A stretch of DNA of 64,000 bases from Aquabacterium sp. (GCF_029946005.1 NZ_JAQSDR010000036.1:94640-158639), one strand, 5' to 3'. Counted from the stretch's first letter, positions 1 to 10,148 are shown. Program-made: numbers and translations. The notes: generated by a model not told the origin, from the sequence alone.

Positions 1-94
1 GCACCACCCGCCACTTGAAACCAGGCCGCGCCATCTGGCACATCAGGCACGCCGATTGCCCCGCTGGGCATAACAACATTCTTTGGCATCCTTG

Positions 95-2341
95 ATGAAC
101 ACATTGCGCCTCCAGCTTCGCTTTCTGGTGCCGCTGGTCCTGACGCTGATTGCCGCTGCCTACCTGGCGGTGCCCTTGATGGACCGCCTGACCCTGCGCT
201 GGTTTTCGCGCGATCTGAACCTGCGGGGCTCGCTGGTCACGAAAACCCTGTCTGACTCGATCGCCGAAGGGCTGCAAGAGCCCGGCAGTTCGCGCATGCA
301 ATCGCTGTTCAACCGCGTGGTGCAGGATGAGCGCCTGGTCGGCATCGGCCTGTGCTCTCTGGACGGTGAACTGCTGCGCCGCTCGCCCGGCTTTCCCCGG
401 TCGCTGACCTGCGCCAAGGCCGAGGTCATCGGCCAGCAGGACGAGCCCCAGATCCGCATCGAAGGTGGCCCGGCCCATGTGGGCTTCTACCCCGTCACCG
501 ACGAGAACGGCCCCATCGCACAACTCATCTTGTTGCAAGACCTGAGCTTTGTGGAGCACCGCAGCCAGGACACGCAAAAGTACCTGATCATCCTGATCGC
601 CGGTCTGGGCGGGATCATCGCCCTGATCACCGTGGTGGTGGCGCAGTTGAGCTGGCGCGGTTGGGTCTCGGGCGCGCGCGCCTTGCTGCGTGGTGAAGGC
701 CTGATCAGCCCACTGATGTCCTCCGCCGCGCCCGAGCTGGCGCCCTTCGCGGCCGACCTGCGCGCTCGCCTGCGCGACCTGGAAGACGAGTACCGCCGCT
801 CCCTGGGCCCCGAGACCGAGTGGAACCCCGAGCGCCTGCGCGCCTTGCTGCGCAGCCAACTGCGCGGCGACCAATTGATCGTGGTGGCCAACCGCGAGCC
901 TTACATCCACGACAAGGTGGGCGACGAGATCGTGGTCAAGCGCCCGGCCAGTGGTTTGGTGACCGCCGTGGAGCCCTTGCTGCGGGCTTGTTCGGGCACC
1001 TGGATCGCCCATGGCAGCGGCACCGCCGATGCCGAGGTGGTCGATGCCCACGACCGCGTGCTGGTGCCGCCCGGCAAGGACGAATACACCCTGCGCCGCC
1101 TGTGGCTGAGCGAGGAAGAAGAGAAGGGCTACTACTACGGCTTCGCCAACGAAGGCCTGTGGCCGCTGTGCCATGTGGCCCACGTGCGGCCGGTGTTTCG
1201 CGAATCAGACTGGGAGCACTACCGCGCCGTGAACCAGCGCTTTGCCGACGCCGTGGTGGCCGAAGCGCGCAGTGAAGACCCGGTCGTGCTGGTGCAGGAT
1301 TACCACTTCGCCTTGCTGCCCGCGATGATCCGCAAAAAGCTGCCGCGCGCCACCATATTGACCTTCTGGCACATCCCCTGGCCCAACCCCGAATCCTTCG
1401 GCATCTGCCCCTGGCGGCAAGAGATCCTGGAAGGCATGCTGGGCAGCACCATCCTGGGTTTCCACACGCGCTTCCACTGCAAGAACTTCATCGAGACGGT
1501 GGACCGGTATCTGGAAGCCCGCATCGAGCACGAGCACTCCACCATCTCCTTCCACGATGACAGCACCTTTGTGGAGAGCTATCCCATCTCGATCGAATGG
1601 CCCACCGAACAAACGCAGGCCGCGTGGCTGCCGGTGGCGCAATGCCGCCAGAACGTGCTGGCCCGATTGGGCCTGCCGCCCGACCACCGCATCGCCATTG
1701 GCGTGGACCGATTCGATTACACCAAGGGCATCCTGGAGCGCATCCACGCGGTCGAGCGCCTGCTGGAGAAGCACCCAGAGTGGATCGGCCAGTTCTCTTT
1801 CGTGCAGATCGCGGCACCCTCGCGCGGCTCGCTGGAAGAGTACAAATCCTTCCAGGAGCGCATCCATGCCCTCACCGCCCGCGTCAACCAGCGCTTCGGC
1901 CGCGAGGGCTACCAACCCGTGCACCTGCTGGCCGTGCACCACGATCAGGCGGCGTTGTACGAGCTGTACCGCGCCGCCGACGCCTGCATGGTCACCAGCC
2001 TGCACGATGGCATGAACCTGGTCTGCAAGGAATTCGTGGCCGCCCGCGATGACGAGCGCGGCGTGCTGATCCTGAGCCGCTTTGCCGGCGCCGCCCGCGA
2101 AATGAGCCAAGCCTTGATCGTGAACCCCTACCATGTCGAAGAAACCGCCGATGCCCTGCACCGCTCACTGACGATGCCCGAGGCAGAGCAGCGCGAACGC
2201 ATGGCCAGCCTGCGCATGACGGTGCGCGAGTTCAATGTTTACCGCTGGGCCGGCCGCATGCTGACCGACGCGGGCCGATGGCGCTTGAGAGAAAGGATCG
2301 AGGCGCGCGTGCAGCGGCACCAGCCCGACTTAACGACATGA
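95..2341 (+). CDS. otsA: Membrane-anchored trehalose-6-phosphate synthase (GT20)
   Basis: Makes trehalose-6-phosphate from a nucleotide-glucose and glucose-6-phosphate. The GT20 catalytic part spans about residues 258-740 of 748. It shows VVANREP and SGLVTA (nucleotide-sugar loop), [31 protein letters not shown] and [12 protein letters not shown], all typical of OtsA. Ahead of it are about 250 extra residues: TM1 near 10-27, a putative extracytoplasmic stretch near 28-162, TM2 near 163-184 and a HAMP-like/coiled linker. Ordinary OtsA has roughly 460-480 residues, so this is an anchored, possibly signal-responsive form. ATG at 95 is preferred; an in-frame TTG at 83 would add four residues. The stop overlaps the otsB start (ATGA), so the two are translationally coupled. 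Glucosylglycerol-phosphate synthase is a less likely reading. Confidence 0.88.
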   Translation: MNTLRLQLRFLVPLVLTLIAAAYLAVPLMDRLTLRWFSRDLNLRGSLVTKTLSDSIAEGLQEPGSSRMQSLFNRVVQDERLVGIGLCSLDGELLRRSPGFPRSLTCAKAEVIGQQDEPQIRIEGGPAHVGFYPVTDENGPIAQLILLQDLSFVEHRSQDTQKYLIILIAGLGGIIALITVVVAQLSWRGWVSGARALLRGEGLISPLMSSAAPELAPFAADLRARLRDLEDEYRRSLGPETEWNPERLRALLRSQLRGDQLIVVANREPYIHDKVGDEIVVKRPASGLVTAVEPLLRACSGTWIAHGSGTADAEVVDAHDRVLVPPGKDEYTLRRLWLSEEEEKGYYYGFANEGLWPLCHVAHVRPVFRESDWEHYRAVNQRFADAVVAEARSEDPVVLVQDYHFALLPAMIRKKLPRATILTFWHIPWPNPESFGICPWRQEILEGMLGSTILGFHTRFHCKNFIETVDRYLEARIEHEHSTISFHDDSTFVESYPISIEWPTEQTQAAWLPVAQCRQNVLARLGLPPDHRIAIGVDRFDYTKGILERIHAVERLLEKHPEWIGQFSFVQIAAPSRGSLEEYKSFQERIHALTARVNQRFGREGYQPVHLLAVHHDQAALYELYRAADACMVTSLHDGMNLVCKEFVAARDDERGVLILSRFAGAAREMSQALIVNPYHVEETADALHRSLTMPEAEQRERMASLRMTVREFNVYRWAGRMLTDAGRWRLRERIEARVQRHQPDLTT

Positions 2342-3108
2342 AGCACCACCTGTTCACCCCCCCGGGCCAGCTGGCCCTCGAAGCCGTGATGCAGCGGCGC
2401 CCTTTGCTGGCTTTTGATTTCGACGGCACGCTGGCCCCCATCGTGACCCGGCCCGACGACGCCCGCGTGTCCATCGGCGTGGCCCAGCGCCTGGCGCAAT
2501 TGGCCGAGCACCTGCCGGTGGCCATCGTCACCGGCCGCAGCGTCGACGATGTCGCACCGCGCCTGGGCTTTGATCCGCACTACATCATCGGCAACCATGG
2601 CGCCGAAGACCCCGAACACCCAGAGTTGCCCCCGGATGTCTACATCGCCCTGACCGACAAGCTCAATGGGCTGCGTCAGAAGATCGAAGGCAACGTGGAC
2701 GCGCTGAGTTCAGTCGGCATCCAGGTGGAAGACAAGCGTCACTCGCTGGCCTTCCACTACCGCCTGGCGCGGGACCGGGATGCCGCCCTGGTCACCATCG
2801 AGACCCTGCTGCGCGGACTGGATCCGGCCTTGACCAGCTTCGGCGGCAAGTGCGTGGTCAATGTGGTGGCCGCCGATGCGCCCGACAAGGGCGATGCCGT
2901 GGCCATGCTGGTCAAACGCTCGCAGTCGGGCGCGGCCCTGTTCATCGGCGATGACCTGAACGACGAGTCCGTGTTTGAAAGCGCCGAGCCGCACTGGCTG
3001 ACCGTGCGCATCGGCCGTGAAGACCCCCTGTCACAGGCGCGCTTTTACCTGGACACGTATTCGGAGGTGGCCACCATGCTGCAGAAGATGTTGGCGCTGG
3101 TGCGCTGA
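2338..3108 (+). CDS. otsB: Trehalose-6-phosphate phosphatase
   Basis: HAD-superfamily phosphatase that removes phosphate from trehalose-6-phosphate, completing trehalose synthesis begun by the overlapping otsA. Seen: motif I FDFDGTLAPI near residues 24-33 (the first Asp is the nucleophile), a TGR motif II region (VTGRSVDDV), and motif IV FIGDDLNDESVF near the C terminus. At 256 residues it has normal length. ATG at 2338 shares bases with the otsA stop TGA. The longer frame from 2278 is rejected because it would run inside otsA. Cytoplasmic. Confidence 0.93.
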   Translation: MKHHLFTPPGQLALEAVMQRRPLLAFDFDGTLAPIVTRPDDARVSIGVAQRLAQLAEHLPVAIVTGRSVDDVAPRLGFDPHYIIGNHGAEDPEHPELPPDVYIALTDKLNGLRQKIEGNVDALSSVGIQVEDKRHSLAFHYRLARDRDAALVTIETLLRGLDPALTSFGGKCVVNVVAADAPDKGDAVAMLVKRSQSGAALFIGDDLNDESVFESAEPHWLTVRIGREDPLSQARFYLDTYSEVATMLQKMLALVR

Positions 3109-3137
3109 GGCGCGTCGGTAAAAATGACGCGCGCCGG

Positions 3138-4154
3138 TCAAATCAGCGCGCCGATGGCGGCGGCGCCCCGCAAGCCCAGGTCGGGCTCGGTGACCACGTG
3201 CACGGGGATGGTGTCCATCAGGTCCGCGTAAGGCCCTTTTTGCCGAAAGCCGACCAGGAAGCGCCCGTCCTGCATCAGGGGGCCCAGATTTTGCGCAATG
3301 CCACCGGCCAGGAACACGCCGCCCTTGGCCAAGGTGGCCAGCGCATAGTCACCGGCCACCACGCCATACGACAGCAGGAAATGGTGCAAGGCGTGCAGCG
3401 CGCGGGGCTCGCCATCCTGCTGGGCGCGGCGGCAGATTTCCTCACCCGTCAGGCCCAGGGTGTTGCTGGCGGTGGCGACCACATGTTGGTCCTTGACCAG
3501 GGCCTTGCCGCCGTCTTCCGTGTCCAGGAAGGTGTAGAAATTGGCCAGGCCCGGGCCCGACACAAAGTGCTCGGCCACGGGCCTGGCCACATGGGCCCGC
3601 AGCCGCATCAGGGCGCGGTCTTGTTCGGCATTGATGGGGGTGAAGCCGAAGTGGCCGCCCTCACCGGTCACCACCTGGTAGCGGCCGCCTTGGGGGGTGG
3701 CTTGCCAGATGCGGAAGGCCACGCCCAAGCCCGAACCCGCCCCAATCACCACTTGAGGCGCACCGGGCACGGCTTGGCCCGCCTGCAGGCACCGCAAGTC
3801 GGCGGTCGACAAGCCATCGATGCCACTGGCCGCGGCTTCAAAATCGTTGGCCAGCCGCACGGGGATGCCGCCCAGCTGTCGGCTGAGTGCGGCGGCGTCC
3901 AGGCGCCAGGGCAGGTTGGTCATCTGCACCACGTTGCCGCTGACCGGGCCCGCCACGCCAAAACACGCTGCGCGCAAGGGCTGGCCCAGGTGATGGGCCT
4001 GGTCTTTGAGGAAGCTGTCCAGCATGGCCTCGAAGGAGGCCACCTGCGCCGCCACATACCGTTGCGAGGCCACGATCTGGGGCTGCCCCGACGCGTCCAG
4101 CCGGGCCAGGCCCAGCAAGGTTTTGGTGGCCCCGATATCCGCGCACAAGATCAT
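3138..4154 (-). CDS. glk: Glucokinase
   Basis: ATP-dependent glucokinase producing glucose-6-phosphate, which is also a substrate of the neighbouring OtsA. The N terminus carries the ASKHA phosphate-1 loop ADIGATKTLLGL at residues 5-16. LANDFEA contains the expected Asn-Asp sugar-binding/catalytic pair, and GAGSGLGVAF and GEGGHFGFTP are Glk-family motifs. 338 residues is normal. The ATG at 4154 is preceded by AGGAGA, which decides against the longer frame from 4298. Convergent with otsB (29 nt between stops) and divergent from the acyltransferase at 4219. Confidence 0.93.
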   Translation of the reverse strand: MILCADIGATKTLLGLARLDASGQPQIVASQRYVAAQVASFEAMLDSFLKDQAHHLGQPLRAACFGVAGPVSGNVVQMTNLPWRLDAAALSRQLGGIPVRLANDFEAAASGIDGLSTADLRCLQAGQAVPGAPQVVIGAGSGLGVAFRIWQATPQGGRYQVVTGEGGHFGFTPINAEQDRALMRLRAHVARPVAEHFVSGPGLANFYTFLDTEDGGKALVKDQHVVATASNTLGLTGEEICRRAQQDGEPRALHALHHFLLSYGVVAGDYALATLAKGGVFLAGGIAQNLGPLMQDGRFLVGFRQKGPYADLMDTIPVHVVTEPDLGLRGAAAIGALI

Positions 4155-4218
4155 GCTGTCTCCTTTAGCGTGAACAGGCTCCCAGAATAGCCCGGCTCGC
4201 CAAGTAACATCGCGGCCC

Positions 4219-5124
4219 ATGTCTCGCTTGTTTTTCATGCTGGCCCGTTGGCCGCTCGGCCTACTGCACCCCCTGGGTGCGGCCCTGGGCTGGATCACCT
4301 ACGCGCTGTCGCCGTCCTACCGCCATCGGCTCAAAGCCCACACCGATCAGGTGGGTTTGAGCACGTCGCAGCGCTGGTCGGCGGTGGCCCATGCCGGGCG
4401 CATGGTGGCCGAGTTGCCCCGCCTGTGGGCCCGCCCGGCCGGTGTGAAGCTGGGCGACCGGGTGCGCTGGACCCACCCGGAGGTCGTCGACCTGGCGTTG
4501 GCCAAGGGCAAGGGCGTGGTGCTGCTGTCGGCACACCAGGGGTGCTTCGAGATTTGCGCTCAGGCCTACGCCGAACGCTTTGGAGCCCAGCAGCCGATCA
4601 CGGCGCTTTACCGCCCGGCCAAACAGGCCTGGCTGGCCCGCATCCTGGAACACGCGCGCAACCGCGAGCACCTGCACACGGCCCCGGCCACGCTCACCGG
4701 CGTGCGGCAACTGTTGCGGGCTTTGAAAAGCGGCCAGACCCTGGGCATGCTGCCCGACCAGGTGCCGCCCGAGGGCTTGGGCGTGTGGGCGCCGTTTTTT
4801 GGAAAGCCCGCCTACACCATGACCATGGTTACCAAGCTGGCTTACCAGACCGGGGCCAGCCTGGTGTGGCTGCGGGGTGAGCGGCTTGGGTTCTGGCAGC
4901 GCCACAAAGTGGGCGCTGACTTCATTGTTCATGCACAAGCCCCCGGCGCAGCGTTGGTCGAGGCCGTGCGCCTGGGCGACCCGGCCCAATCCGCCATCGC
5001 GCTGAACCGTGAAATGGAAGCCATGGTGATGCAATGCCCCCAGCAATACCTGTGGGGTTACAACCGCTACAAGCAACCCAAGGCCGACATGCTGACCAGC
5101 CCGCCCACCAAGGGCGCCGCGTGA
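4219..5124 (+). CDS. Lysophospholipid/lipid A acyltransferase (LpxL/HtrB family), first copy
   Basis: Inner-membrane late lipid A acyltransferase that adds a secondary acyl chain during Kdo2-lipid A maturation. An N-terminal hydrophobic anchor (about residues 3-30) is followed by the HX4D/E-type catalytic motif SAHQGCFE (His plus Glu). PDQVPPEGLGVWAPFFGKPA matches the family's second conserved block. 301 residues is normal. The stop overlaps the GTG start of the next, homologous gene. Which acyl position it modifies cannot be read from sequence. Confidence 0.88.
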   Translation: MSRLFFMLARWPLGLLHPLGAALGWITYALSPSYRHRLKAHTDQVGLSTSQRWSAVAHAGRMVAELPRLWARPAGVKLGDRVRWTHPEVVDLALAKGKGVVLLSAHQGCFEICAQAYAERFGAQQPITALYRPAKQAWLARILEHARNREHLHTAPATLTGVRQLLRALKSGQTLGMLPDQVPPEGLGVWAPFFGKPAYTMTMVTKLAYQTGASLVWLRGERLGFWQRHKVGADFIVHAQAPGAALVEAVRLGDPAQSAIALNREMEAMVMQCPQQYLWGYNRYKQPKADMLTSPPTKGAA

Positions 5125-6017
5125 AGGGCCTGGGCGTTCGCTTGGCCCTGGGCCTGCTGTGGCTGCTGTCGTGGCTGCCCTTGCCGGTGCTGGCCGCGCT
5201 GGGCCGAGGGCTTGGTGCCTTGTTGCACCCCCTGGCCGGGTCACGCCGCAAGATCGCTCTGCGCAATTTGGCGCTGTGCTTTCCCGAGATGCCCGAGGCG
5301 CAGCGCCGTGCCCTGGTCAAGGAACATTTCCGCTGGCTGGGCCGCAGCCTGCTGGAGCGCGCGCTGTTCTGGTACGCGCCGCCCGAACGCATCAAACGCC
5401 TGATCCAGGTCGAGGGCGACATCGAGCTGGCCGAGCGCGAGTTCCAGACCACAGGCCGGGCGACCATGTGGTTGTGCCCGCATTTTGTGGGTCTGGACGT
5501 GGCCGGTGCGGCCATCTTGCTGCTGCAACAGCGCCCCGGCGCCTCGATTTACCAGACGCAGAGCAACCCGGTGATCGACGCGGCGATGAAGCGCGGGCGC
5601 CTTCGCCTGGGCGATGCCGAGATTTTTCCGCGCAGTGATTCGGTCAAGCCGCTGTTCCGCGCGATCAAGGCGGGGCGGGGGTTTTTCAACCTGCCGGACA
5701 TGGACTTTGGCGCCAAGGACGCGGCGTTTGTGCCGTTCTTTGGGGTGCCTGCGGCCACCTTGCTGGCGCCCTCGCGGATGGCGCGCATGCTGAACATGGT
5801 GGTGCAGCCGGTGATCGCTGAGACGCTGCCGGGCGGGCAGGGTTGGCGCATTCACTTCTTGCCGCCGATCAAGGATTTCCCCACGGCAGATGCCGAGGCT
5901 GACACGGCGCGGCTGAATCGGATCATTGAGGCCGAGATTTTGAAACGCCCGGCACAGTATTTGTGGGTGCACAAGCGATTCAAAACCAGGCCGCCGGGTG
6001 AGCCGGGCTTGTATTGA
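5121..6017 (+). CDS. Lysophospholipid/lipid A acyltransferase (LpxL/HtrB family), second copy
   Basis: Paralogue of the preceding gene and coupled to it by a GTGA overlap (GTG start at 5121), so the pair probably performs two sequential secondary acylations of lipid A. The N terminus has a hydrophobic anchor (LALGLLWLLSWLPLPVLAAL). The catalytic motif is CPHFVGLDVAG (HX4D), with LPDMDFGAKDAAFVPFFG downstream as the second conserved block. 298 residues. The frame is open upstream to 5034, but that part lies inside the first copy and is not used. Confidence 0.88.
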   Translation: MKGLGVRLALGLLWLLSWLPLPVLAALGRGLGALLHPLAGSRRKIALRNLALCFPEMPEAQRRALVKEHFRWLGRSLLERALFWYAPPERIKRLIQVEGDIELAEREFQTTGRATMWLCPHFVGLDVAGAAILLLQQRPGASIYQTQSNPVIDAAMKRGRLRLGDAEIFPRSDSVKPLFRAIKAGRGFFNLPDMDFGAKDAAFVPFFGVPAATLLAPSRMARMLNMVVQPVIAETLPGGQGWRIHFLPPIKDFPTADAEADTARLNRIIEAEILKRPAQYLWVHKRFKTRPPGEPGLY

Positions 6018-6066
6018 TTTTTCGACGGAAATCGTCCACCCCGTGAGGCCACAGGTGCTGACCGAT

Positions 6067-9000
6067 CTAAAACCTCCAGTCCAGCCGCTCGGCCCTTTCG
6101 TCTTCGCCGCCCACCTGCTCCTCGTAGCTGTCCGCCAGCATGCTCAAAGCCTTGGCTGTGTGCGGGTGGTCGTACTCAATGGCCTTCGCCCAGTTGCGGT
6201 ACGTTGCAGACTCGTGGCGCTCAAGAGCGCCGCCATCCCGGGGCATCCGCGCCGTGACACCACGCCGATTGCTCTTGCCGATGCGGAAGCCTTCGATCAT
6301 CGGTTTGTTGCGAAACAAATCGATCACGTCGCGCACCGCTTCAGCCGGCCAGTTGCCGTCCACCCCGAGTGGAGAGGCTGACAGCATTTGCCCTATCCTG
6401 TCGTTGGCAATGTCTTCGCGTCCGACGGTCTTCGCCAGCGCACGAGCCTCCTTGATCCAAGCTTCCAGTATCTGGCCATCGATCGTGCCGTCATCACGAG
6501 TGCCAGGCAGGCGGTTCCAGAGATCCAGCAGTTGATAGGCTCGCTCAGCGACGGCGCGAGCGTGCTCTGGGTTTTCGGGTTCGGCGTCAACGACGCCGCT
6601 TTCTTCACTGGCCTTGAACACCACACTGAGCATCTCCACAAACAATGCAGGCTTTTCCGACAGCGCCTTCAGCAACACTTTGGCCGGCCGGGGTGAATAC
6701 TCGAGCACGGGCAGATAGGCCCATTCGAGTGCGATCAACGTGTCCTGATCCACGTCGCCCCGCTCGTCGAGCAGCTGGAAAATCTCCGTGGAATAGTGTT
6801 GGAACATGGTTGCATCGTTCGCATCACCGTCGGCTGTGATAGGTTGCTGCGCCGCCTCGCGCAGCACTTCTATGAGCAAATCCGACGGCAGATGGACTTT
6901 TCTGGCGCGCGACGCCAGCGGCAGAGCATGACGGGCGCGTCCAACGGAGATGAGCTGGCGGATGGCAAACGAAACATCGCCGCTGTCGTCGCTCATCCAG
7001 AACACCGGTACTCGACGCCAGTAGCTGTCCTCGATGCGCTCGCCAGCCTGCGCCACCTGATCCCATGTCCAGCGTTGTACCGGTAGCGCCCTGAGGATGG
7101 TCAACAGCGCGACGTCACCCCACGCCTCGTTCTTTGCCTTGGCGATCAAAGCGGCGGCCCATGCTTCCTTTCGATCACGAAAGACAGGGAAGATCAGGCC
7201 GTGGCCGACGTCTCGCTCTTGATCGTTGCCGCTGCGCAGCGTTGCCTCCAGGAGTGCATCGACATCCGGCGCCAATAGGCCGCTGTCGTAAAGCGCCTGA
7301 CCGATGAGCCCTGGCGTGCTGACCAGCCGCGCGAGCGCCAGGATGGCGCTCATGCCGCCCTGTGTGAACAACGCTTGCGCAGCCTGCTGCCTGGCAGCAG
7401 CGACGTCGCGCTCCATGGCTTGCCAGCCCTCTGTCGATGGTTTGGGCAGCGCGGCGGAGGGCTCGAACAGCCAGGCTGTGCGTTCAAGGGGATCAAGGGG
7501 TGCAAAGCGCTCGTGAATCGTGTCCAAACGATCAAGCACATCAGCAGGCATGGCCCATTCGGCATCCGGAAACTGCCGATGGTGGTGCAGCACACGGCGT
7601 GTGCTCGCCCAGAGCATCGCGCGATCAGCTTGATGGGTGATCTTGGGTTCTGCTGCCTCCAGCACCGCGAGCCCGGCGCCTGGACCTGGCGCCAGATTGT
7701 CCAGCCGATCGAGCAGAAGCGACCATCGCTCAGCGTTCACGCCCACGTCCGCGAGCAGCCGCTCGGTGATGGAAACCGCGCCGCGACCAATCAGCGCCCA
7801 GGTTGCAGTTTCGACCTTGTCGACCGAGAAGTCTCGCCATCGGGGACGGGGCGAAGGCGTAGATGAGTCGTGGTCACGCGGTAGAACGCCGAGCATCAGC
7901 TTCCACGCGGCATGGGGCTCTCGCTTTCGGAGCAGGTCGAGCGCACGAAGGCGTTGGTCAAGCGTGGCGTAGGTTTGAGGACTCCAAAGAAGGTGAATGA
8001 CGCGAAGGCTGTTGGCAGGCCGGTTTGCGTACCGGCCCGGCGGGTTGTCGATGGTGTCGAGGCGCGCCAGGACATGGCTCACGCGCGGCATCAGTTCGGG
8101 CGACCAGGCCAGGGACTCCAGCGCCCACAGCAAATCTGACAGGTGTTCGGCGCCAAACACACCCCCTTCGTCGGCGCCGAACAATGCGCGGATGGGTGGA
8201 TCACCTTGATCCAGGCTGTCCTCGATGGCACTCAGGAACGCCCCCGGTGAGGCCTCGGCCAGCAACCGGAAATCGCTGGAAAGGGACCACCACCTTTGTG
8301 GGTCGGCATCCCGCAACAACTTCTCGACAATGGCGTCGGCGCGCTTCTTGGCGTCGGACACGGTGCGGATCTTGTCCCCCCACAAGGCCAGCAGGATCAG
8401 TACCAGCCCGATGCCATGGCGCAGCGTGCCTGAATACGCCTGATGGACGCCACGCACGGCCGCCATCCAGCGTTCGCCAGGCTCCATCTCGAAACGTGGG
8501 TCGGCTGATCCGAGCACGGCATGCGCAGCAGCCTCAAAGCGCGCAAGGTCAGCGCTTGTGAGGTACGGCGCAAGCAGGTGCCACGCATCCCATGGTGACG
8601 CCATGCGCCAGCTTGATCCGATCTTCTGCAATGGGCTGTCCAGAACGCCCACATAAGCGGTCAGGGCAGCAACGATGGCCTCGTATGGTTGATCGGCGAT
8701 CTCGGAGAGCCGCGCCTTGTCTGCAGCCACATCCTCGTCCCAGCCGCCCGCGAGCAACGCGGCCAGCAAAGCGCGGGGCGGGGTCTCTTGTGCCCATTGA
8801 GGCAAGCGCCCTGGCGCCCCCGGGGCAAGACGACGGAGGACCGCCAAATTGCGAGCGCAATCGCGCGCAAGGGCCTGAGCACGAGGCTCGGCGATCCCAG
8901 CAACCATCAGGGCGCTGGCGATCCCCTCTCGTGAGGGCTGGGCGAGGATGCGGACTGGTCCGTGGGCGCATGGCTGGTCGTCATAAGCCTGGAGTACATG

Positions 9001-10134
9001 GTGGCCATGCGTCGTCAACGTCTGGGCCAGACCGGGCTCGGGTTCGGTCAAAAGCAGGACCAGCGGCGCGGGCACATTCGCCAAAGCCCGGGCGCTGACG
9101 GCGGTGGTCGCCACAAGGCAGCGGGCCCGATAGCTGGCGGCCAGGTCTTCTGGCAACTCGCCGAGGGTGGCGTGAAAGAACGCGGCAACCTCATCCGTCG
9201 TGGTCGCCTGCAAGGAGAGCACAGACGGCTCGCCGCGCAACCAGCGCAGCACCTCGGCGGCGTCCTGGTCCCGGTCACTGAGAACCAGGTCCGCCGTCAA
9301 CGGCCATTGGGTGGCGCGCGACCATTCTTCCCAGAGGTTGTCGAGTTCCCTGATCCCATCCGGGCGCTTCCCCAGGCGATTTGCCAGCCAGAGCCCCACT
9401 GCGGGAGCTTGTTCGATCCAGTGAACGAGGTCGTTGGCGTCGTAAGCACGGACTTCTCGCCAGACACCTTCAGCCTGGCGCGCCTTGGCCCAGTCATCTT
9501 TGCCGGGCCAATGACGAAGGGTGATGAACACGTAGGTGGCATTGCCGGGCTGGAGCGGGGCGGGCTTGTCCGTTCGCTTCTGATAATCCGCGTCTGCCTT
9601 CTGCACAATCTTCTCGCGCTGGCTCCCGAGCTCCCAGCCTGCATCACCGTGCGGCACATAGGCGCTACCAGTCTCGGTCGAAGTGGTGCCGTCCCACCCT
9701 GCGTGACGCACCCCCTCGTCGGAAGGAAAACGCAACTTGGCACCCGGGCCATGCGTGGCGCTGATCAAATAGGCAATGAGGGTTGGCAGGCTGAAAGCGC
9801 CGTCGGTTCGATCCGCCCAATTCGACAGATCCTGGGCACTCACCCAGCGGACTGGCGCACCGGGACGCCCGACTGGCGCGATGCGCGGCACCGCAGGCCC
9901 AATCACAGCGCCAGTGGCAAGAAAGCGAATGCCAGCGCCCTCCAAGGTGCCTCGAATGGCCTGCGCATTGTTGGCAACCGGGGTTCTCTGGCCTCGCTCA
10001 AAGTCGGCCACGGTGGACGTGGCCACGCCAGCCGCCTTCGCAAGGTCCTGCTGGGACCACGCCAGAAGCGCTCGGGCGGCCCGGACATGTTTGGGCGTGA
10101 GGTCGGAGGGGGGATTGAGCTCCATCATGGTCAT
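6067..10134 (-). CDS. Large XRE-HTH protein with PD-(D/E)XK-like nuclease domain and long helical region; candidate defence effector
   Basis: 1355 residues; I do not recognise a named family. Residues about 15-65 are an XRE helix-turn-helix (SQQDLAKAAGVATSTVADFE). Residues about 100-245 look like a PD-(D/E)XK nuclease: GWDG (Asp148), then WELG (Glu168) followed by lysines 175 and 179, and a conserved-looking block with ITLRHW and VRAYDANDLVHWI. Residues about 265-420 resemble the layout of a STAND-type module, but there is no GxxxxGK[ST] Walker A, so any NTPase fold would be degenerate. The rest is helical-repeat-like, ending in a TPR-like helix pair. The start is uncertain (ATG at 10134, 10128 or 10125; no Shine-Dalgarno). 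An inverted repeat covers the first start codon, suggesting autoregulation. Divergent from abiEi. The assignment to defence is inference from domains and neighbours. Confidence 0.75.
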   Translation of the reverse strand: MTMMELNPPSDLTPKHVRAARALLAWSQQDLAKAAGVATSTVADFERGQRTPVANNAQAIRGTLEGAGIRFLATGAVIGPAVPRIAPVGRPGAPVRWVSAQDLSNWADRTDGAFSLPTLIAYLISATHGPGAKLRFPSDEGVRHAGWDGTTSTETGSAYVPHGDAGWELGSQREKIVQKADADYQKRTDKPAPLQPGNATYVFITLRHWPGKDDWAKARQAEGVWREVRAYDANDLVHWIEQAPAVGLWLANRLGKRPDGIRELDNLWEEWSRATQWPLTADLVLSDRDQDAAEVLRWLRGEPSVLSLQATTTDEVAAFFHATLGELPEDLAASYRARCLVATTAVSARALANVPAPLVLLLTEPEPGLAQTLTTHGHHVLQAYDDQPCAHGPVRILAQPSREGIASALMVAGIAEPRAQALARDCARNLAVLRRLAPGAPGRLPQWAQETPPRALLAALLAGGWDEDVAADKARLSEIADQPYEAIVAALTAYVGVLDSPLQKIGSSWRMASPWDAWHLLAPYLTSADLARFEAAAHAVLGSADPRFEMEPGERWMAAVRGVHQAYSGTLRHGIGLVLILLALWGDKIRTVSDAKKRADAIVEKLLRDADPQRWWSLSSDFRLLAEASPGAFLSAIEDSLDQGDPPIRALFGADEGGVFGAEHLSDLLWALESLAWSPELMPRVSHVLARLDTIDNPPGRYANRPANSLRVIHLLWSPQTYATLDQRLRALDLLRKREPHAAWKLMLGVLPRDHDSSTPSPRPRWRDFSVDKVETATWALIGRGAVSITERLLADVGVNAERWSLLLDRLDNLAPGPGAGLAVLEAAEPKITHQADRAMLWASTRRVLHHHRQFPDAEWAMPADVLDRLDTIHERFAPLDPLERTAWLFEPSAALPKPSTEGWQAMERDVAAARQQAAQALFTQGGMSAILALARLVSTPGLIGQALYDSGLLAPDVDALLEATLRSGNDQERDVGHGLIFPVFRDRKEAWAAALIAKAKNEAWGDVALLTILRALPVQRWTWDQVAQAGERIEDSYWRRVPVFWMSDDSGDVSFAIRQLISVGRARHALPLASRARKVHLPSDLLIEVLREAAQQPITADGDANDATMFQHYSTEIFQLLDERGDVDQDTLIALEWAYLPVLEYSPRPAKVLLKALSEKPALFVEMLSVVFKASEESGVVDAEPENPEHARAVAERAYQLLDLWNRLPGTRDDGTIDGQILEAWIKEARALAKTVGREDIANDRIGQMLSASPLGVDGNWPAEAVRDVIDLFRNKPMIEGFRIGKSNRRGVTARMPRDGGALERHESATYRNWAKAIEYDHPHTAKALSMLADSYEEQVGGEDERAERLDWRF

Positions 10135-10148
10135 ATAAAATATATGAC
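10130..10148. promoter_or_regulatory. Perfect inverted repeat, probable operator of the XRE-HTH protein
   Basis: GTCATAT (10130-10136) and ATATGAC (10142-10148) are perfect inverted arms around the 5-base spacer AAAAT. The site covers the first candidate start codon of the large HTH gene and the beginning of the AT-rich divergent spacer. XRE-type regulators usually bind such short dyads, so autorepression is a reasonable inference. A related element, TATAAAATATG, recurs at 10190-10200 on the abiEi side without the second arm. Confidence 0.55.

Noticed and set aside
3..95. Open frame at the left edge ending in TGATG overlap with otsA
   Set aside because: Only 30 codons are visible and no family is recognisable; could be the tail of an upstream gene or chance.
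1205..2161. Long antisense frame inside otsA
   Set aside because: High-GC codon bias opens long frames opposite real genes; no domain or start signal.
3110..3132. 7-bp hairpin GCGCGTC/GACGCGC between otsB and glk
   Set aside because: No T-tract and short stem in GC-rich DNA; too weak to call a terminator.
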